From positions 39,928,001 to 39,992,000 of the forward strand of contig JBITNC010000001.1 in NCBI GenBank assembly GCA_050084985.1: a DNA stretch of 64,000 nucleotides, written 5' to 3'. Below are positions 12,231 to 47,880 of the stretch, piece by piece. Position numbers and translations under genes: made by a program. Within the stretch, counting starts at the first letter, position 1, and each line of letters starts with the position of its first letter. The notes below the pieces were generated by a model. That model did not search any database, was not told the DNA's origin, and worked only from the letters and a program-made list of their open reading frames with translations. Source of the DNA: Nageia nagi (Eukaryota > Pinophyta).

Positions 12231-13081
12231 AGAATATTGAATATTCGGCACGCGTTGGAACCGCGGTTTGAACTTACCCCGGGGTTCTTTAACACCAGTT
12301 ACCATATTCTTTGTGCTGTGGCATATGCTTTGAATCGTGCTGTTAAGCTGTCGGCTCTGCAGCGTCTAGGGTTTCAGATTAAAATTATAGGCAAGATTTT
12401 CTGCTCCAAAGATCATATTTTTTTGTATGGAAGACGCTCACAGATACTAGTCTGAAGCCAATCGATCACGGAGATATCTATAATGAAGGTATGATGAACA
12501 TTTCCAAAGAAAATTGATAGTTAAGGCTTTTTTTTTTTCAATCTTCTTTGAGGATACAGGAAGAGTTTTGGGTTATTGGATTATTCGAATTGTATGCAGG
12601 GGCGGTGTTATTCGCGGCGGTTTTGAGGGCTTCAGTCTGAGTTTTAGCGGAACGAGAATGATGGGTTGAAGGATGTTTGTGACGAATATATGTGGGAAAT
12701 CTTGATGAGTGTATGATGCCCTTGGTTTTATCTCGTTGAGGAAAAATACGAGGGTTTTTGGTTGTGGAAGTGTGTGGATTTTGCTTTTCTTTGGCGGGCA
12801 TCCAGTTGGAAAATTGGTCCACTTGGGGTATCGGATACGAAGAGTTGTTTTATGGTTGGAATTTAGGGTTTCATACGGAGAAGTGACAAAAGTTTTTCCA
12901 CGGCATGCAAGTTAGCGTGTGGTGAAATTGTGCTAGATTCGGGTATCATGATTTGTACCATTCGTTTGTCAGTTTAAATGGCAATTTGCAGGCGTTACAA
13001 TTGCATTCATTAGGGTTTGGCGATTTTAGGGTTTCTGTTTCTATTGCGTGAGAAACTATTTTCAGTTTTGAAAAGACAGTA
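12231..13081 (+). promoter_or_regulatory. Proximal promoter and 5' UTR region of the carrier gene, with telobox-like motifs
   Basis: GC content rises compared with the flanks. TAGGGTTT-type motifs (telobox, AAACCCTA on the other strand) occur at about 12367, 12864, 13011 and 13026. These are common in 5' regions of plant genes for translation and organelle functions. An in-frame TGA at 13049-13051 sits upstream of the ATG at 13082, so the start is the first Met of the frame. A 5' UTR intron is possible (donor-like AAGGTATGAT near 12486, acceptor TATTTTCAG near 13065), but this is speculative. Open frames inside (for example 12237-12455) have no recognisable product. Confidence 0.5.
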
Positions 13082-37101
<24,020 letters not shown>

Positions 37102-37962
37102 AGTATCAAGAGTGACCTGCTATACATGTCAAAACAGGGTAATTGTGTTTGCTCTCGTCTTCTATACCTTTCGCATTTGGGGCATACAGAAGTATATGGT
37201 GCATTATATAAGAAATATTGAATTATGCAAGTTATTGATTGAAAGGATGTGGTACTATGTTTCAGTGTAAAGCTGCCAATCATCCTGATGTATCATGTGC
37301 TCTACTTACATTCATTGTATCTCTAAACACACGAAGGTACTAAATTGACACATGTTGCTACCCTTGGGGTGTGAAAGTTTTGAGATGTTAACAAACAGCA
37401 AAGGATGATTTATTCATGGGAAGGGCAGACAGTGGATTTTTATTTTAAACTAATTCATTTTGGGACAAGGTCGCTTTAAGGTATTGTCTTATCCTTGAAG
37501 GAAGGGTACGTACTATAGGCTGCCTTCCTTTATGGTAGAGCTAGATATTCAGCCAAAAGTAATTCTAGGTTGGCTTTGCAGTTTTGACTCTTCAGGGTAA
37601 AGTGATTCTTGATGCTTAGTGCCATTGTTTTTAATAGGAGATCTAGTTTCTGTACACTATTCTTGTGATAGAACAATGCACTTATAAATTTTTTATCAAA
37701 GAAATACAAAATTATTATCCTTGTAGACGAATGACGTTCATCTTGTAAATTTTCCAGGTAATATTATGTACATCCTCTGTTGTTATATCTGTATTTTTTG
37801 TGTTAACTTTTTCCTTTTCAAGTGATCTATTTCATTTCATCTTGACTGCGCAATGAACTATGCAACTTCATATAATTGTAACGCTTTAGAAGTCATGATA
37901 AAATGTTCAAGTGATTAGTTTTTGTTGTCTAATGTTTTAACATTATCAGTGGAGTATTTAGC
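37102..37962 (+). other. 3' flank, probably the carrier 3' UTR
   Basis: No domain-bearing frame. AATAAA overlaps the stop (37096-37101) but is too early to be the main poly(A) signal. No convincing later AATAAA was seen in the first kilobase. Confidence 0.4.
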
Positions 37963-38351
37963 ATGTCTGCTGCTCCTAACGATTACTTCCTACGGAGAAA
38001 AAGCAGGGCAGAGCTCCTTTTTGTACGGATCCAAGGTAAATATCTGACAATTACTAGTTTTCAATCTCGTTAGATATTCCTATAGATAATATAAAATGAA
38101 GGAATGCTTACTAGTTTTTTTTACCTAGTGTAATGCAAGAATTTAGTATGTTTTATAGGCATCTGAAAATTATCAGCCATTTCACCAAGAGATTCTGTTT
38201 TTTAATTGTTTCAGGTAGTTTTTCAATATATGCTTATATTTCTCATCCAATTGGGAATCTTGGGAGGTTGAATGCTTGTCATGGCAAGTCAACTGTTATG
38301 CCTGCATCATGTGACAACCGACATTCTGTATTTCTTTCAAGGCAATGTTGA
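37963..38351 (+). CDS. Candidate two-exon small ORF downstream of the carrier gene
   Basis: Exon 37963-38035 starts with ATG and reads MSAAPNDYFLRRKSRAELLF. It ends in a good donor (CCAAG|GTAAAT). After a 179 bp intron with a strong acceptor (TTTTTTAATTGTTTCAG|GT), exon 38215-38351 continues in phase to a stop, giving 69 residues. I recognise no family. Equally possible are a spliced part of the carrier 3' UTR, an internal exon pair of another transcript, or chance. The support is matching phase and clean splice sites only. Confidence 0.28.
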
Positions 38352-38848
38352 AGGTACGGAAAGTTCTAGTGTGTAAACATTGCGGCTTTCTGAGTGTTAT
38401 CTTGGCATTGCAAAGTTGGACCCAAACACGATTAAGTGTTGAAAGCTGTAGTTACCATGTCTGGCTGAACTTGGTTCTGGTTCAGTGTGGACTAGACTTT
38501 TAGGATATGGCCAAATCAGTCTGGTCCAGTTCAACGTTTTTTTAAATTAGGCTAAATAAGTTGGGGGTTGGTGCGAGTTCTCATGATGCACTATGACATG
38601 GTTTCCCTGCTTGAGATGGAGTAATGAAGTCCTGAAGATATGTGCCAAAACTAGATTAGTATACAGTGGCATGGACTAGTAACTCTCCATTGTCTTTTTG
38701 TGTTGGATTGTTGTGGGTAGCATGTTCTGCTTATTATGCTTTTTTTGTATTATGACAGTAATTAAAAATCGGTTGAGCTAGCTAAATTATTGAGAAACAC
38801 TTTCAGACAAGCATTATTATCGAGGAACACTTCAGGCTGCCATGAGAA
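38352..38848. other. Intergenic, no recognised feature
   Basis: Mixed composition, with short repeated words (GGTTCTGGTTCAGTGTGGAC, CTGGTCCAGTTC). No coding seen. Confidence 0.45.
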
Positions 38849-39260
38849 ACGATGCTGAGCTGAATTGAGGGTAATTGGCCTTCATAGGTCAAGTATATAC
38901 ATGCTCGTAGGCTAAGTATATATTTTTAATTATATTTATATTATATTTCGTTTCAAATTACATCTTAAATAAAATTAATAAAATTTATCTTTCGTTTCAA
39001 ATTACATCTTAAATAAAATTTATCTTTTCTTGTTTTTTTATGTTAAAATGTTTGACACTATAAAGGTTTTAAGGATGAGCTAAATTGAGGGTAATTGGCC
39101 TTAATACGTCAAGTATTTATATGTTGTTCGTAGGCTAAGTACATATTTTTAATTATATTTAGATTATATTTCGTTTCAAATGACCTCTTAAATAAATTTA
39201 ATTAAATTTATCTTCACATAATTTTATATTGAAATGTCTGACACTATATAAATATTTCAA
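38849..39260 (+). repeat. Tandem duplication of a ~210 bp AT-rich block
   Basis: 38860-39065 and 39073-39255 share GAGGGTAATTGGCCTT, GTAGGCTAAGTAYATATTTT, ATTTCGTTTCAAAT and GTNTGACACTATA. The first copy has an internal repeat of TTTCGTTTCAAATTACATCT. Confidence 0.8.
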
Positions 39261-41208
39261 GAAACTAATCTCAACTTTTTATAAAAAATTAGTTTCTTAT
39301 CCTTTACAAACTAAATGTGTAGTACCAGGCAATAAAGTATTTAATGTTTGCAGTAGAAAATGGTATCCAGCAGTCTTTGAACTATTACAAGCCATATTTT
39401 TTATGTTGAAATAGACACTCTACATGTTCTAAGAAACCAATATCAAATTTTTAAAAAAATTTAGATTCTCATACTTAACAAATTAAACGTCTAGTACAAG
39501 AAGGGGTTTGGTATTCAAATGCTTTTTAAGTAGCAAGATGAAGTGCAAGCATTAAATGGGTAAGTAGTTGAATTTGTTAACGAGGTTACATTTGTTTTAA
39601 ATTTTAGAAGTATTTCAAAAAAAATTTAAATCACATCTAATACAGGGTTTGATGTCAATATTAAATGAAGTATTCTAAACATTTATGTAAAATCTATTAA
39701 CTAGAATCACAAAAACATGTAAAATAAGTCTTGTTCATATTTGTCCATGCTTCTTAATCTTTACCTGGAGATTTTGCATCAAAGTTCAATAGGTATGTAT
39801 TAAGGACCTTTTAGAGAATGTGTTGTGCTTTAGGAGCTTCACTATGAGGATTTAGGTTTGTTGATGGAGACAATCCTATCACAACTTTTGAGTAGTTTCT
39901 TCTGCAAATGGAAGGGTAATATAATCTTCCTATACTGAATGAAATCTTTTGCTTCCTTTAATCTTGGCAGATTACATGCTTTTTTTCATGGAGGTGCAAG
40001 TGTCATAAACTATATTTTTTTCAACAAGGATCTTATTCCCTACATCAGAAACTTCCTCATATCCCACCAATTTTCTATTGTTGGCCATGTTGCCCTATAT
40101 TTATCTCTTCACAATACCTTCTACCAATTCGCTCTTCCTTTTACTTTGAGACCTTTTAGTACCCGTCTTATTGCAATTTACTTTGATGGTCCACATACCA
40201 TTGATCACTCTACCAAACTCTTTGAGCTCATATCAAAATTATGTTAGCTCATGTCACAATTATGTTTGCTCTTGCTCACCATTGCTTACAAGTATTTAAA
40301 ATACTAGATCCTTTGAAGCTTCATATGTGAATCCAAATACTTACCAATTACCTCATAACAAATTAATGATGATTTAGACACAAAGTGTTACGGATAGGAG
40401 AAAATATTTTGTCTTTATATTTGCCTTTGAAAGTGTTTTTTTTTTTTTTGGTTAATAATAGGTTAAATGGGCATTCCTCTTCATGCTTGCATGTTTTGGT
40501 TTGCAACAATCATAATTCATCAGTGTGTGAAACGGTTTGTAACATTGCTAATGTACTCTTAGTGTATGTCAAGGTTTGCCACAATGCTAACACATTCCAT
40601 GTGTGAGTAACGGATTGCAAAACTCTAAATGTGTAATGTGAACATTACACTTGGAACACATTTAATGGTTTGCAATGTTGACAGTATGTTCCAAATATAT
40701 GCATGGTTGGTACAACGAAACCAAAATGGATTTCCATGACATGGGATTTATATCAATTGGTTGACAATCAATTTGAATCGCTAAGTATGAAGAAAGAGAT
40801 AAATTCATTGATTAGTTTAATGTTGGCTTTTCTACATGTTTGATAGGGTATTGGTTAATACCCAACAGATTTCAACGGATTATTTTCAGGAATCAATATT
40901 TCATGAAATGATTAAACAAGTGTTCTAATGGAATTACTTCATAACATGCCTATGTACGAACATATGCATGACAAAAATAGATAGGGGTTGAACAAACGTT
41001 GCATGCTTTACTTTGCTAATTCTTTCAACTCACTAAGATGCATTCAAGTTTTTGTTATTATATATTGGCAATGTCTTGGGAATACAACCAATTATGTTTT
41101 ATTTTAATCCTCCATAAGTACAATTTTTTATAGTTAAAAGAAATCAAACAATAGAATTTACCATTTGAATTAATGAGTTGTTCATAGGGATTGTGTGCTT
41201 TGATTCCA
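39261..41208. other. Intergenic between the carrier gene and Gypsy-A
   Basis: The 102-residue frame at 39939-40247 has no recognised domain. A T-run lies at about 40438-40450. GGTTTGCAACA-like words recur at about 40498-40675. No element ends identified. Confidence 0.4.
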
Positions 41209-41634
41209 TGTTAGGAACCTACAAGTTCCTAAACGGGATTCTTGCCAAAATAATAGTGAAACAACAACAAAATGTATCTCAATCTCACAATAGTGAAACA
41301 ACAACAAAATGTATCTCAATCTCACAACACAAGCAACACGAATTTGAATAGAGCAAGATAATAACATAATCGCTTTACTGAATAACCAAAATGAATCGCA
41401 GGCCATTTCGAGGGGGCTACCTCTTTACAACTCAACAATATATTTTCCAAGATACCAACTATTCTAATTCCACACATATTTATAGTCCGCCTACCCTAAC
41501 CTTAATCAACTGCTCAATACAAAATGATGATTCGCCTTACAAATATGTCAGTCTCATTACTTTTAATAAAAGTTGATATTCTAATTAATAAACTATTATA
41601 ATCCAAGTAAATGTTAGGATATGGGATCCTAACA
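41209..41634 (-). repeat. 3' LTR of Gypsy-A, with a 37 bp internal duplication
   Basis: 426 bp against 389 bp in the partner. The difference is a second copy of the 37 bp unit that begins AATAGTGAAACAACAACAAA (41251-41325). Confidence 0.9.
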
Positions 41635-41699
41635 TGTCACCCCTCTTAAAGAGAGCTTTGTTCTTAAAGCTAAAAATTAGGAAATTGTTGCTAAAGCTG

Positions 41700-43050
41700 A
41701 TGGAGTGCCTCTCAAGTCACATCTTCAGGAGGTAATCCACACCATTGGATCAGAACTTCATTAATAGTGCGATAGCAAAGCTGATGCATGTGTTGGTCTA
41801 AAACGGCCTCAAGTTCAACCATGATGTATCCTTCCTCAATGAATTTCGGTAATTCTATCTGAACTGTAGCCTGAGAGCCTAGGACTTGCTTAAGGAAAGA
41901 GACATGAAAAACATGATGAAACTTGGACAATGTTGGGAGTGCCAACTTGTAAGTTACAGGGCCAATACATGGGAGTATTTTATAAGGTCCATAAAATCAT
42001 GGATCTAATTTTTGAGAACCTTTTATTTTGAGAGATATCTGTTGGTATGGTTGAAGTCATAAGAAAACCATATCTCCTTCCTGGAATTGCCTCTCGACTT
42101 ATTGTTGATCAGCTTCTTGTTAATTCTGATGTTGAGCCACTTGAAGATTTTCTCAAAGGATGTTAATGATGTCTGTGCAATTGGTTAAGGTGGTGTCTAC
42201 TACTTGGACATTAGTGCTACTCGAAATGAAAGAGATGACTATGGGTGGGGGTTGGCCATATAGAGCTTCATGGGGGATCATCCAAATAGAAGTGTGATAT
42301 GAAGTGTTATACCACCATTCCACTAAAGAAATCCATTTACCCAATGAACCAGTTGGGCTAAAGCAAAACAACGAAGATATGTTTCCAATCATTTATTAAC
42401 AATCTTTGTTTAACCATCTATTTGGGGGTGATAAGCAGAGCTCATATTGAGTGTAGTGCCCTGGAGTTTGAAAAATTCTTGCCAGAATTTGTTGGTGAAT
42501 GTCGAATCGCAATCACTAACAATGATAGAAGGCATGCCATGGAGTTTGAAAATGTTATCAAGAAAGAGTTGCATAACATTGATGGCCTTGTATGGGTGTG
42601 CCAATGCTATGATGATAACAACTTTGCCATATGATTTTGGAAGACCTTCAATAAAATCCATTGAAATATCTATCTAAGTTCGCTTTGATATGGGTAACGA
42701 TTGAAGCAGTCTAGGATTCCCACTGTCTCCCCTTTCTCTCACTGATAAAAATCACATTTAAATACAAACCTTTTGATGTCCTGTTTCATACCTGACCAAT
42801 AAAAAGAGTGAAGCACTCATTGATAGGTTTTCAAAAACCCAGAATAGCTAGTTGTTGGTGCAACATGCAACTCATGAAGTATCAACTCGCAACATAAAGA
42901 GTTCATTGGTAATGCAATATGACCTTTGAATCATAAAATTTACTCATGCCAAAAAAATAGGGGTTTACTCATCGGATTTGTCTACAGTTGTTGAATCACA
43001 GATTGGATGAAACTATCCTAGAGCCATTTTTGTTTAACCTGGTCGAGCCA
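41700..43050 (-). pseudogene. Integrase remnant of Gypsy-A
   Basis: Minus-strand frames: MDFIEGLPKSYGK (first catalytic Asp), IIVSDCDSTFTNKFW (second) and SSAYHPQIDG at 42661-42410; WWYNTSYHTSIWMIPHEALY at 42392-42153; FHHVFHVSFLKQVLG and LIQWCGLPPEDVT at 41945-41712, the last being the chromodomain-like tail. Separated by stops. Confidence 0.85.
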
Positions 43051-44330
43051 GTTAGGAATTGGAATTGAAAGGGCTTAGAGTGCCATTGGCTCCTCAAATT
43101 TTCGTGAAAGAGCATCAACAACTACATTCTCACTACCCTTTCTATACACAATCTCATAATTGTACCCTAAGAGTTTAGGGATCCACTTTTGTTGTATTGA
43201 GGTGGAAATGTGTTGTTCCAAGAAGTATTTCAAACTATGGTGGTTGTTCTGATGATAAAATGGTGACCAATGAGGTAAGGTCTCCAATGCTAAACGTCAT
43301 GAATGATTGCAAGCATTTCCTTTTCATAGGTGGATTTAACTAAGTTTCTACCATAGAGGGCCTTTCTTGTGAAAGCCAAGGGTTGCCCTTCTTGCATCAA
43401 CATAGCTCCAATTCCAACCCTTAAGGCATCACTCTCAATGATGAAGGTCTTAGAGAAATTTGGCATAGCCAATACTGGAGTAGATCAAATGGTAGCCTTC
43501 AGTTGCTGAAAGGATTCATCTGCAACTGTTGGCCAATTGAAGGCATTCTTCTTGAGCAATGCTATGAGTGGCACTACAATCTTTCCATATCTTTCACAAA
43601 ATTATGGTAGTACCTTGCCAATCTGAGGAAGCCTCATAAGCTTTTCAAGGATTTAGGGAGAGGCCAAGTTTGCATATCCTCAATCTTCAATGGGTCCACC
43701 TTAATGCCTTCTTTTGAAATAATGTATCCAACATATTTGAGCTCTTTTCGACTAAAGGAACATTTAGAGCACTTGGCATACAACGAATTCTCGTGGAGGA
43801 GTTGCAAAGTTTGATCTAATTGGGATAAGTAATCCTCCCAAGTTTTGTTATAGATCAAAATATCATCAAAGAAAACTAAAATAATTTTTCGAATATTGGG
43901 GTAGAATACCTGGTTCATCAAACTATGGAAGGTGGACAGAGCATTAGTAAGGCCGAAGGGCATTACTAGGAACTCATAATGACCTTCATGTGTGCGAAAA
44001 TCAATTTTTGGGATGTCTTCCTTGTGAAGCTAAATTTGATGGTACACGGATCATAGATCTAACTTGGAGAAATATTTCACCATGGAGTTCATAAAACAAT
44101 TTATCAATGATTGGAATGGGAAACTTGATCTTGATGGTGATTTTTTTTAGGGCTCAAAAGTCAACACACATCTACCATGATCCATCTTTCTTGTGAACCA
44201 ATAGAATTGGAGAAGAGTAAGGACTCACACTTGGGGAATGATGCCAACTTCTAATATATCTTCCACTAGTTTTTCTATTTCATCTTTTTGGAGATAGCGG
44301 TAGTGGTAAAGCCGAATGTTGGGTGATTGA
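43051..44330 (-). pseudogene. Reverse transcriptase and RNase H remnant of Gypsy-A
   Basis: RT at 43963-43634: MPFGLTNALSTFHSLMN, VFFDDILIY (catalytic FxDD kept), KCSFSRKELKYVGYIIS and GIKVDPLKI. RNase H at 43472-43075: FIIESDALRVGIGAMLMQ and KGSENVVVDALSRK. The upstream RT strands at 44300-43964 are in broken frames. Stops lie between each block. Confidence 0.9.
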
Positions 44331-44434
44331 ATCCTAGGGATTAATTGGATTGCATGGTCATGGGGGTGATGAGGTGGCAACCTGTAGGGTTCTTCAAAGA
44401 CTCAAATATGATGGGTGAATACCTATTGTAAGTC

Positions 44435-44728
44435 CTATACTTCGGGTGAGTCTTGCAAGGCTAGCTGAATAGAGAATAGTTGTCCCACCATTCCCTTACT
44501 TCCTTTCTTCAATAGTTTCTCAATGCAATGTGAACTAATAATTTGTGATTGCCTTGCCTTAATTCCTTGAAGAGTATATTTATTCTCAACAACTTTGAAT
44601 TGCATCCATAGCTCACAAAAATCCCAAAGAATAGGGCCCAATGTCATCAGCCATTGTATACCAAGGAACACATCACACCCACCTAATGGTAAAACATACA
44701 TGTCACTTTGCATCTTGTAGTCACCCAT
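44435..44728 (-). pseudogene. Protease region of Gypsy-A
   Basis: A 97-residue frame with YVLPLGGCDVFLGIQWL and TLGPILWDF, the C-terminal half of a Gypsy retropepsin-like protease. The catalytic Asp-Ser/Thr-Gly part should lie at about 44730-44890 in another frame and is not clear. Confidence 0.8.
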
Positions 44729-44893
44729 GCTAAGCTTGATATTGCAACATTATCCTTTGCAAGCAATTTTCCCACCATTACCTATCATCACCTCAAAATT
44801 ATGCTATGGATAGATATAAGAGTGGTTCCTTTTGGCCATGATAGGATCTATAAAATTATAAGTGCTACTAGAGTTGAGCAATATTATCAATAG

Positions 44894-45560
44894 TTATCCC
44901 TTAAAATATCCCTGAACTTTCATGGTTTGTGGTGATGTAAACCCATAAAGGGCATTGTAAGAAATTTCAAGAACAACTTCAGCTGGTTGGTCTGATTCCT
45001 CTTTGATATCTACCACAACATCCTCAAAATCCTCTTTTGATGGTTCCATAAGGGCATCTGCATTTAGGACATATAATTTTTGAGTTGCATAATGATGGCC
45101 TAGTGCAAATTTTTCATTGCAATTATAACAAAGCCCTTTTTTCTTGCACTCTTCCATCTCAGTAGGAGTCAATATTTTAACCAACAAGGATTGTGATGGT
45201 TTGTGACTTCTTTGGAAAGTTTATGGTTTCCAAGTGGTTTGCTTGGTATTTTTATGTTGTGCATTGAACTTATCCTTTGCCAATTTGGAAAGCCCTATCA
45301 CTACTATCATGTTATTGGGATTGAACATTTTTACTTCTGCTTGAATGTCTTCCTTTAGCCTGCTAATGAAACAACTATAGAAGAATCCCTCACATAATCC
45401 TTTAGTACAATTAGTAAGCTTTTCAAATTCCATTTGGTATTCTCTCACTGTAGTTGTTTGATACAATTTGGTGAGGGCATCGGTGAAAACCTCAAAATCA
45501 CTAGGACTAAATTTGACTAGAGATAGGGTTCCATTTGCCTTTCAAACCACTCGTACCATT
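44894..45560 (-). pseudogene. gag remnant of Gypsy-A
   Basis: At 45466-45221, YQMEFEKLTN and FISRLKEDIQAEVKMFNP match the retrotransposon gag capsid pattern. At 45187-44894, KGLCYNCNEKFALGHH is a zinc knuckle that has lost its final Cys (Tyr in its place). Stops separate the two. Confidence 0.8.
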
Positions 45561-45953
45561 GGATGGCTTCATGCTCTAGATGAAAAGATAAGGTTCACCT
45601 TTGAGCATTGAGAATATGATTTAAAGAAAAATATTGCTCGACCTGATTGTTTTAGAAATGCTGGTGGCTTGCAATATGGAGGTCACAGAATAGTGAGCAG
45701 AAGGATGATTAGAAGGTCATGATGTAGGAATGTCATTATGTGAATGAAGATCACAACTATGGTGGAAAAATTTGACCCAATTTCTAGAAAAAATTTGGTA
45801 GAGTTTTGGTTGTAAAATGGAAAAAATCTAGGGTTCCAACTCGATGTGACCTTATTTTTTTGGAAACATTTTGGTAGTGTTTTGGCTTAGAAACATAGAA
45901 ATATCAATCCTGAACCAACCCATAGGTGCCAAAATCTAAGCTCTGATACTAGA
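45561..45953 (-). other. 5' leader and primer site of Gypsy-A
   Basis: The minus strand begins CTAGTATCAGAGCTTAG just after the LTR (45952-45936), an initiator-Met tRNA primer site. The start of gag was not identified. Confidence 0.7.
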
Positions 45954-46342
45954 TGTTAGGAACCTGTAAGTTCCTAAATGGGATTATTGCCAAAATAATA
46001 GTGAAACAGTAACAAAATGTATCTCAATCTCACAACACAAGCAACACAAAACTAAATAGAGCAATATAATAACAAAATCACTTTACTGAATAACCAAAAT
46101 GAATCGCAAGCCTTTTCGAGGGGGCTACCTTCTTACAATTCAACAATATATTTTCCAAGATACCAACTATTCTATTTCCACACATATTTATAGTCTGCCT
46201 ACCCTAACCCTAATCAACTGTTCAATAAAAAATGGTGATTTGCCTTGCAAATATGTTGTTCTCCTTACATTTAATAAAAGCCAATATTTTAATTAATAAA
46301 CTATTATAATCTAAGTAAATGTTAGGATATGGGATCCTAACA
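45954..46342 (-). repeat. 5' LTR of Gypsy-A
   Basis: 389 bp, TGTTAGGAACC...CCTAACA on the plus strand (the ends are inverted repeats of each other). Confidence 0.9.
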
Positions 46343-46858
46343 TTCTGCTAGGTTGTGCTATAGAAAGAATATTTGTTGATTATATATATATTATAATTTT
46401 TTGAGTAAATTTGAATTATAAAAAAAATTCAAAGTTTTGAAAGGGCTCTAAGAACCTTGTACAACATAAGATTTTGCTTTAAATACAATACAATTCAGAA
46501 TAATGTAAGCTAAGATAGTTGGTTATGATCATGACATAAAAAAAATGAAGCATAATAAATATAACTTAACTGATTGTAAAATGAAGTTGGTTATAATGTT
46601 ATTTTTATTTACTATTATGTCATTTTTTAACCTGGTTCTTTGTGTTTTGCATCGGGGTGCTTACTTTCTTTCCCTTTTCCTTCTCATTTTTTCACTTTTT
46701 TTTGTCTTTTGGAACATTTTTTCCCAAAACAATTTACATCCTTTGTCTGTTCTTCTATAGAGTATGATTTTATCATAATTTAGGCCTATTTCAATCAATA
46801 AATCATTAATATAGTATTCATTTTATATGCAATTCTCTCCTTTTATCTTTGTTAGAAA
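46343..46858. other. Spacer between Gypsy-A and a Copia fragment
   Basis: AT-rich. The Phe-rich 71-residue frame at 46545-46760 shows no domain. Confidence 0.4.
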
Positions 46859-47445
46859 CTTAATTTTGTTGATGTCAGCTCTTTTAGACATCTGAGAAAT
46901 GATTATGTGACATTATTTCACACCCATGTAAGGATTTTTAGCCTTGGGAAGCTTTAGCAAGGCCTGAAATACTTCAAAATCAAATTGGAAACTTCAAATT
47001 GATGCTATAGGAGATCCATAGCTCCATTTTAAGCATTCAAGTAACCGTTGGAAGGGTATTTTAATTCTCTATTCAACTATAAGGTTAAATTCACATTTTG
47101 GATAAATTATTATGGTCTAAAATTTTCTAAAAGTTTAGGAATCTCTTCCATTCACTGTTTTGGATAAATATTCAATTAGTATTAGAGATTTTATCTTCGA
47201 ACCTTGTAAATCTTCAATTGGTATTAGAGCTAGGTGTTCTATTGGGTTAAATGGATCCTAAGAATAAAATTTATTGCAGTTGTAAATCCTTATGTTTAAT
47301 GGAGAACATTATGAATATTGGAGCATCCAAATGCGAACCTTTCTCATCTCTCAAGACTTGTGGAGTCTTGTTTCTCAAGGATATGTTGAACTTGATGCTG
47401 CAACCTTTGTTGCATTTATGGTGTGAATTCAACTACAAGTGATAA
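46859..47445 (+). mobile_element. 5' end of another Copia element (LTR, primer site, gag start)
   Basis: A candidate LTR runs TGTTAGAAACTT (46859) to AATCTTCA (47216), directly followed by TTGGTATTAGAGCT, a primer site with one change. Then, in broken frames, LMFNGEHYEYWSIQMRTFLI and SQDLWSLVSQGYVEL, the standard start of a Copia gag, end at a stop near 47426. The rest is missing. It is a different family from Copia-1 and Copia-2. Confidence 0.65.
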
Positions 47446-47880
47446 AAAAATGGACTCTAATCACATAACACAAATGCAATATAATGGAAGAAACCTACAA
47501 ATCGATATTCTTCTCATTCCTGAATTCACATTGCTTTTCTAAAGGAATATAATCCATCATGTGAATTACATTATTTATTGTCGATCTTGTCCATTATCTC
47601 ATTGTGCTTGGATGTTGGATCTGGAAAGGATTTTACATTATTGTTTTGTGATTTAGCTTCCTAAAGCCCTACATTGGATACTTGACTATAATTGTAGTTT
47701 GTTTCAATACTTGACTACATTGGATACTTGACTATAGTTGCTCTTGACCACCATAGATTTTTCATTAAAGGCAATGTGAATTAAGGAATTGTCAATAATG
47801 TGAATTCAGGAATTGTGAATAATCTATCATGCCTAGTTTACTATCTCTTATAATTTGCCATCCTCTTCAGTACTAGGATA
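47446..47880. other. Junction between the Copia fragment and Gypsy-B
   Basis: AATACTTGACTA-type words recur at 47678-47740. It may contain the 3' end of Gypsy-B on the minus strand, but no LTR end is recognisable. Confidence 0.35.

Larger units (their letters stand above)
41209..46342 (-). mobile_element. Gypsy-A: full-length minus-strand Ty3/Gypsy retrotransposon
   Basis: LTRs 41209-41634 and 45954-46342 (TGTTAGGAACC...GGGATCCTAACA) enclose 4.3 kb. Inside, on the minus strand, are gag, protease, reverse transcriptase, RNase H and integrase, the order that defines Gypsy. The primer site TAGTATCAGAGC lies next to the right LTR and a purine tract AAGAGGGG next to the left. The flanks TTCCA and TTCTG are only a partial target duplication. 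LTRs differ by roughly one base in eleven by eye; all reading frames have stops. The integrase ends in a short chromodomain-like tail, suggesting the chromovirus group. Confidence 0.9.

Noticed and set aside
12237-12455. A 72-residue frame just upstream of the carrier gene
   Set aside because: No domain, lies in the likely promoter/5' UTR and is separated from the carrier frame by a stop.
39939-40247. A 102-residue plus-strand protein
   Set aside because: No recognisable motif, AT-rich codon use and no splice or regulatory context.
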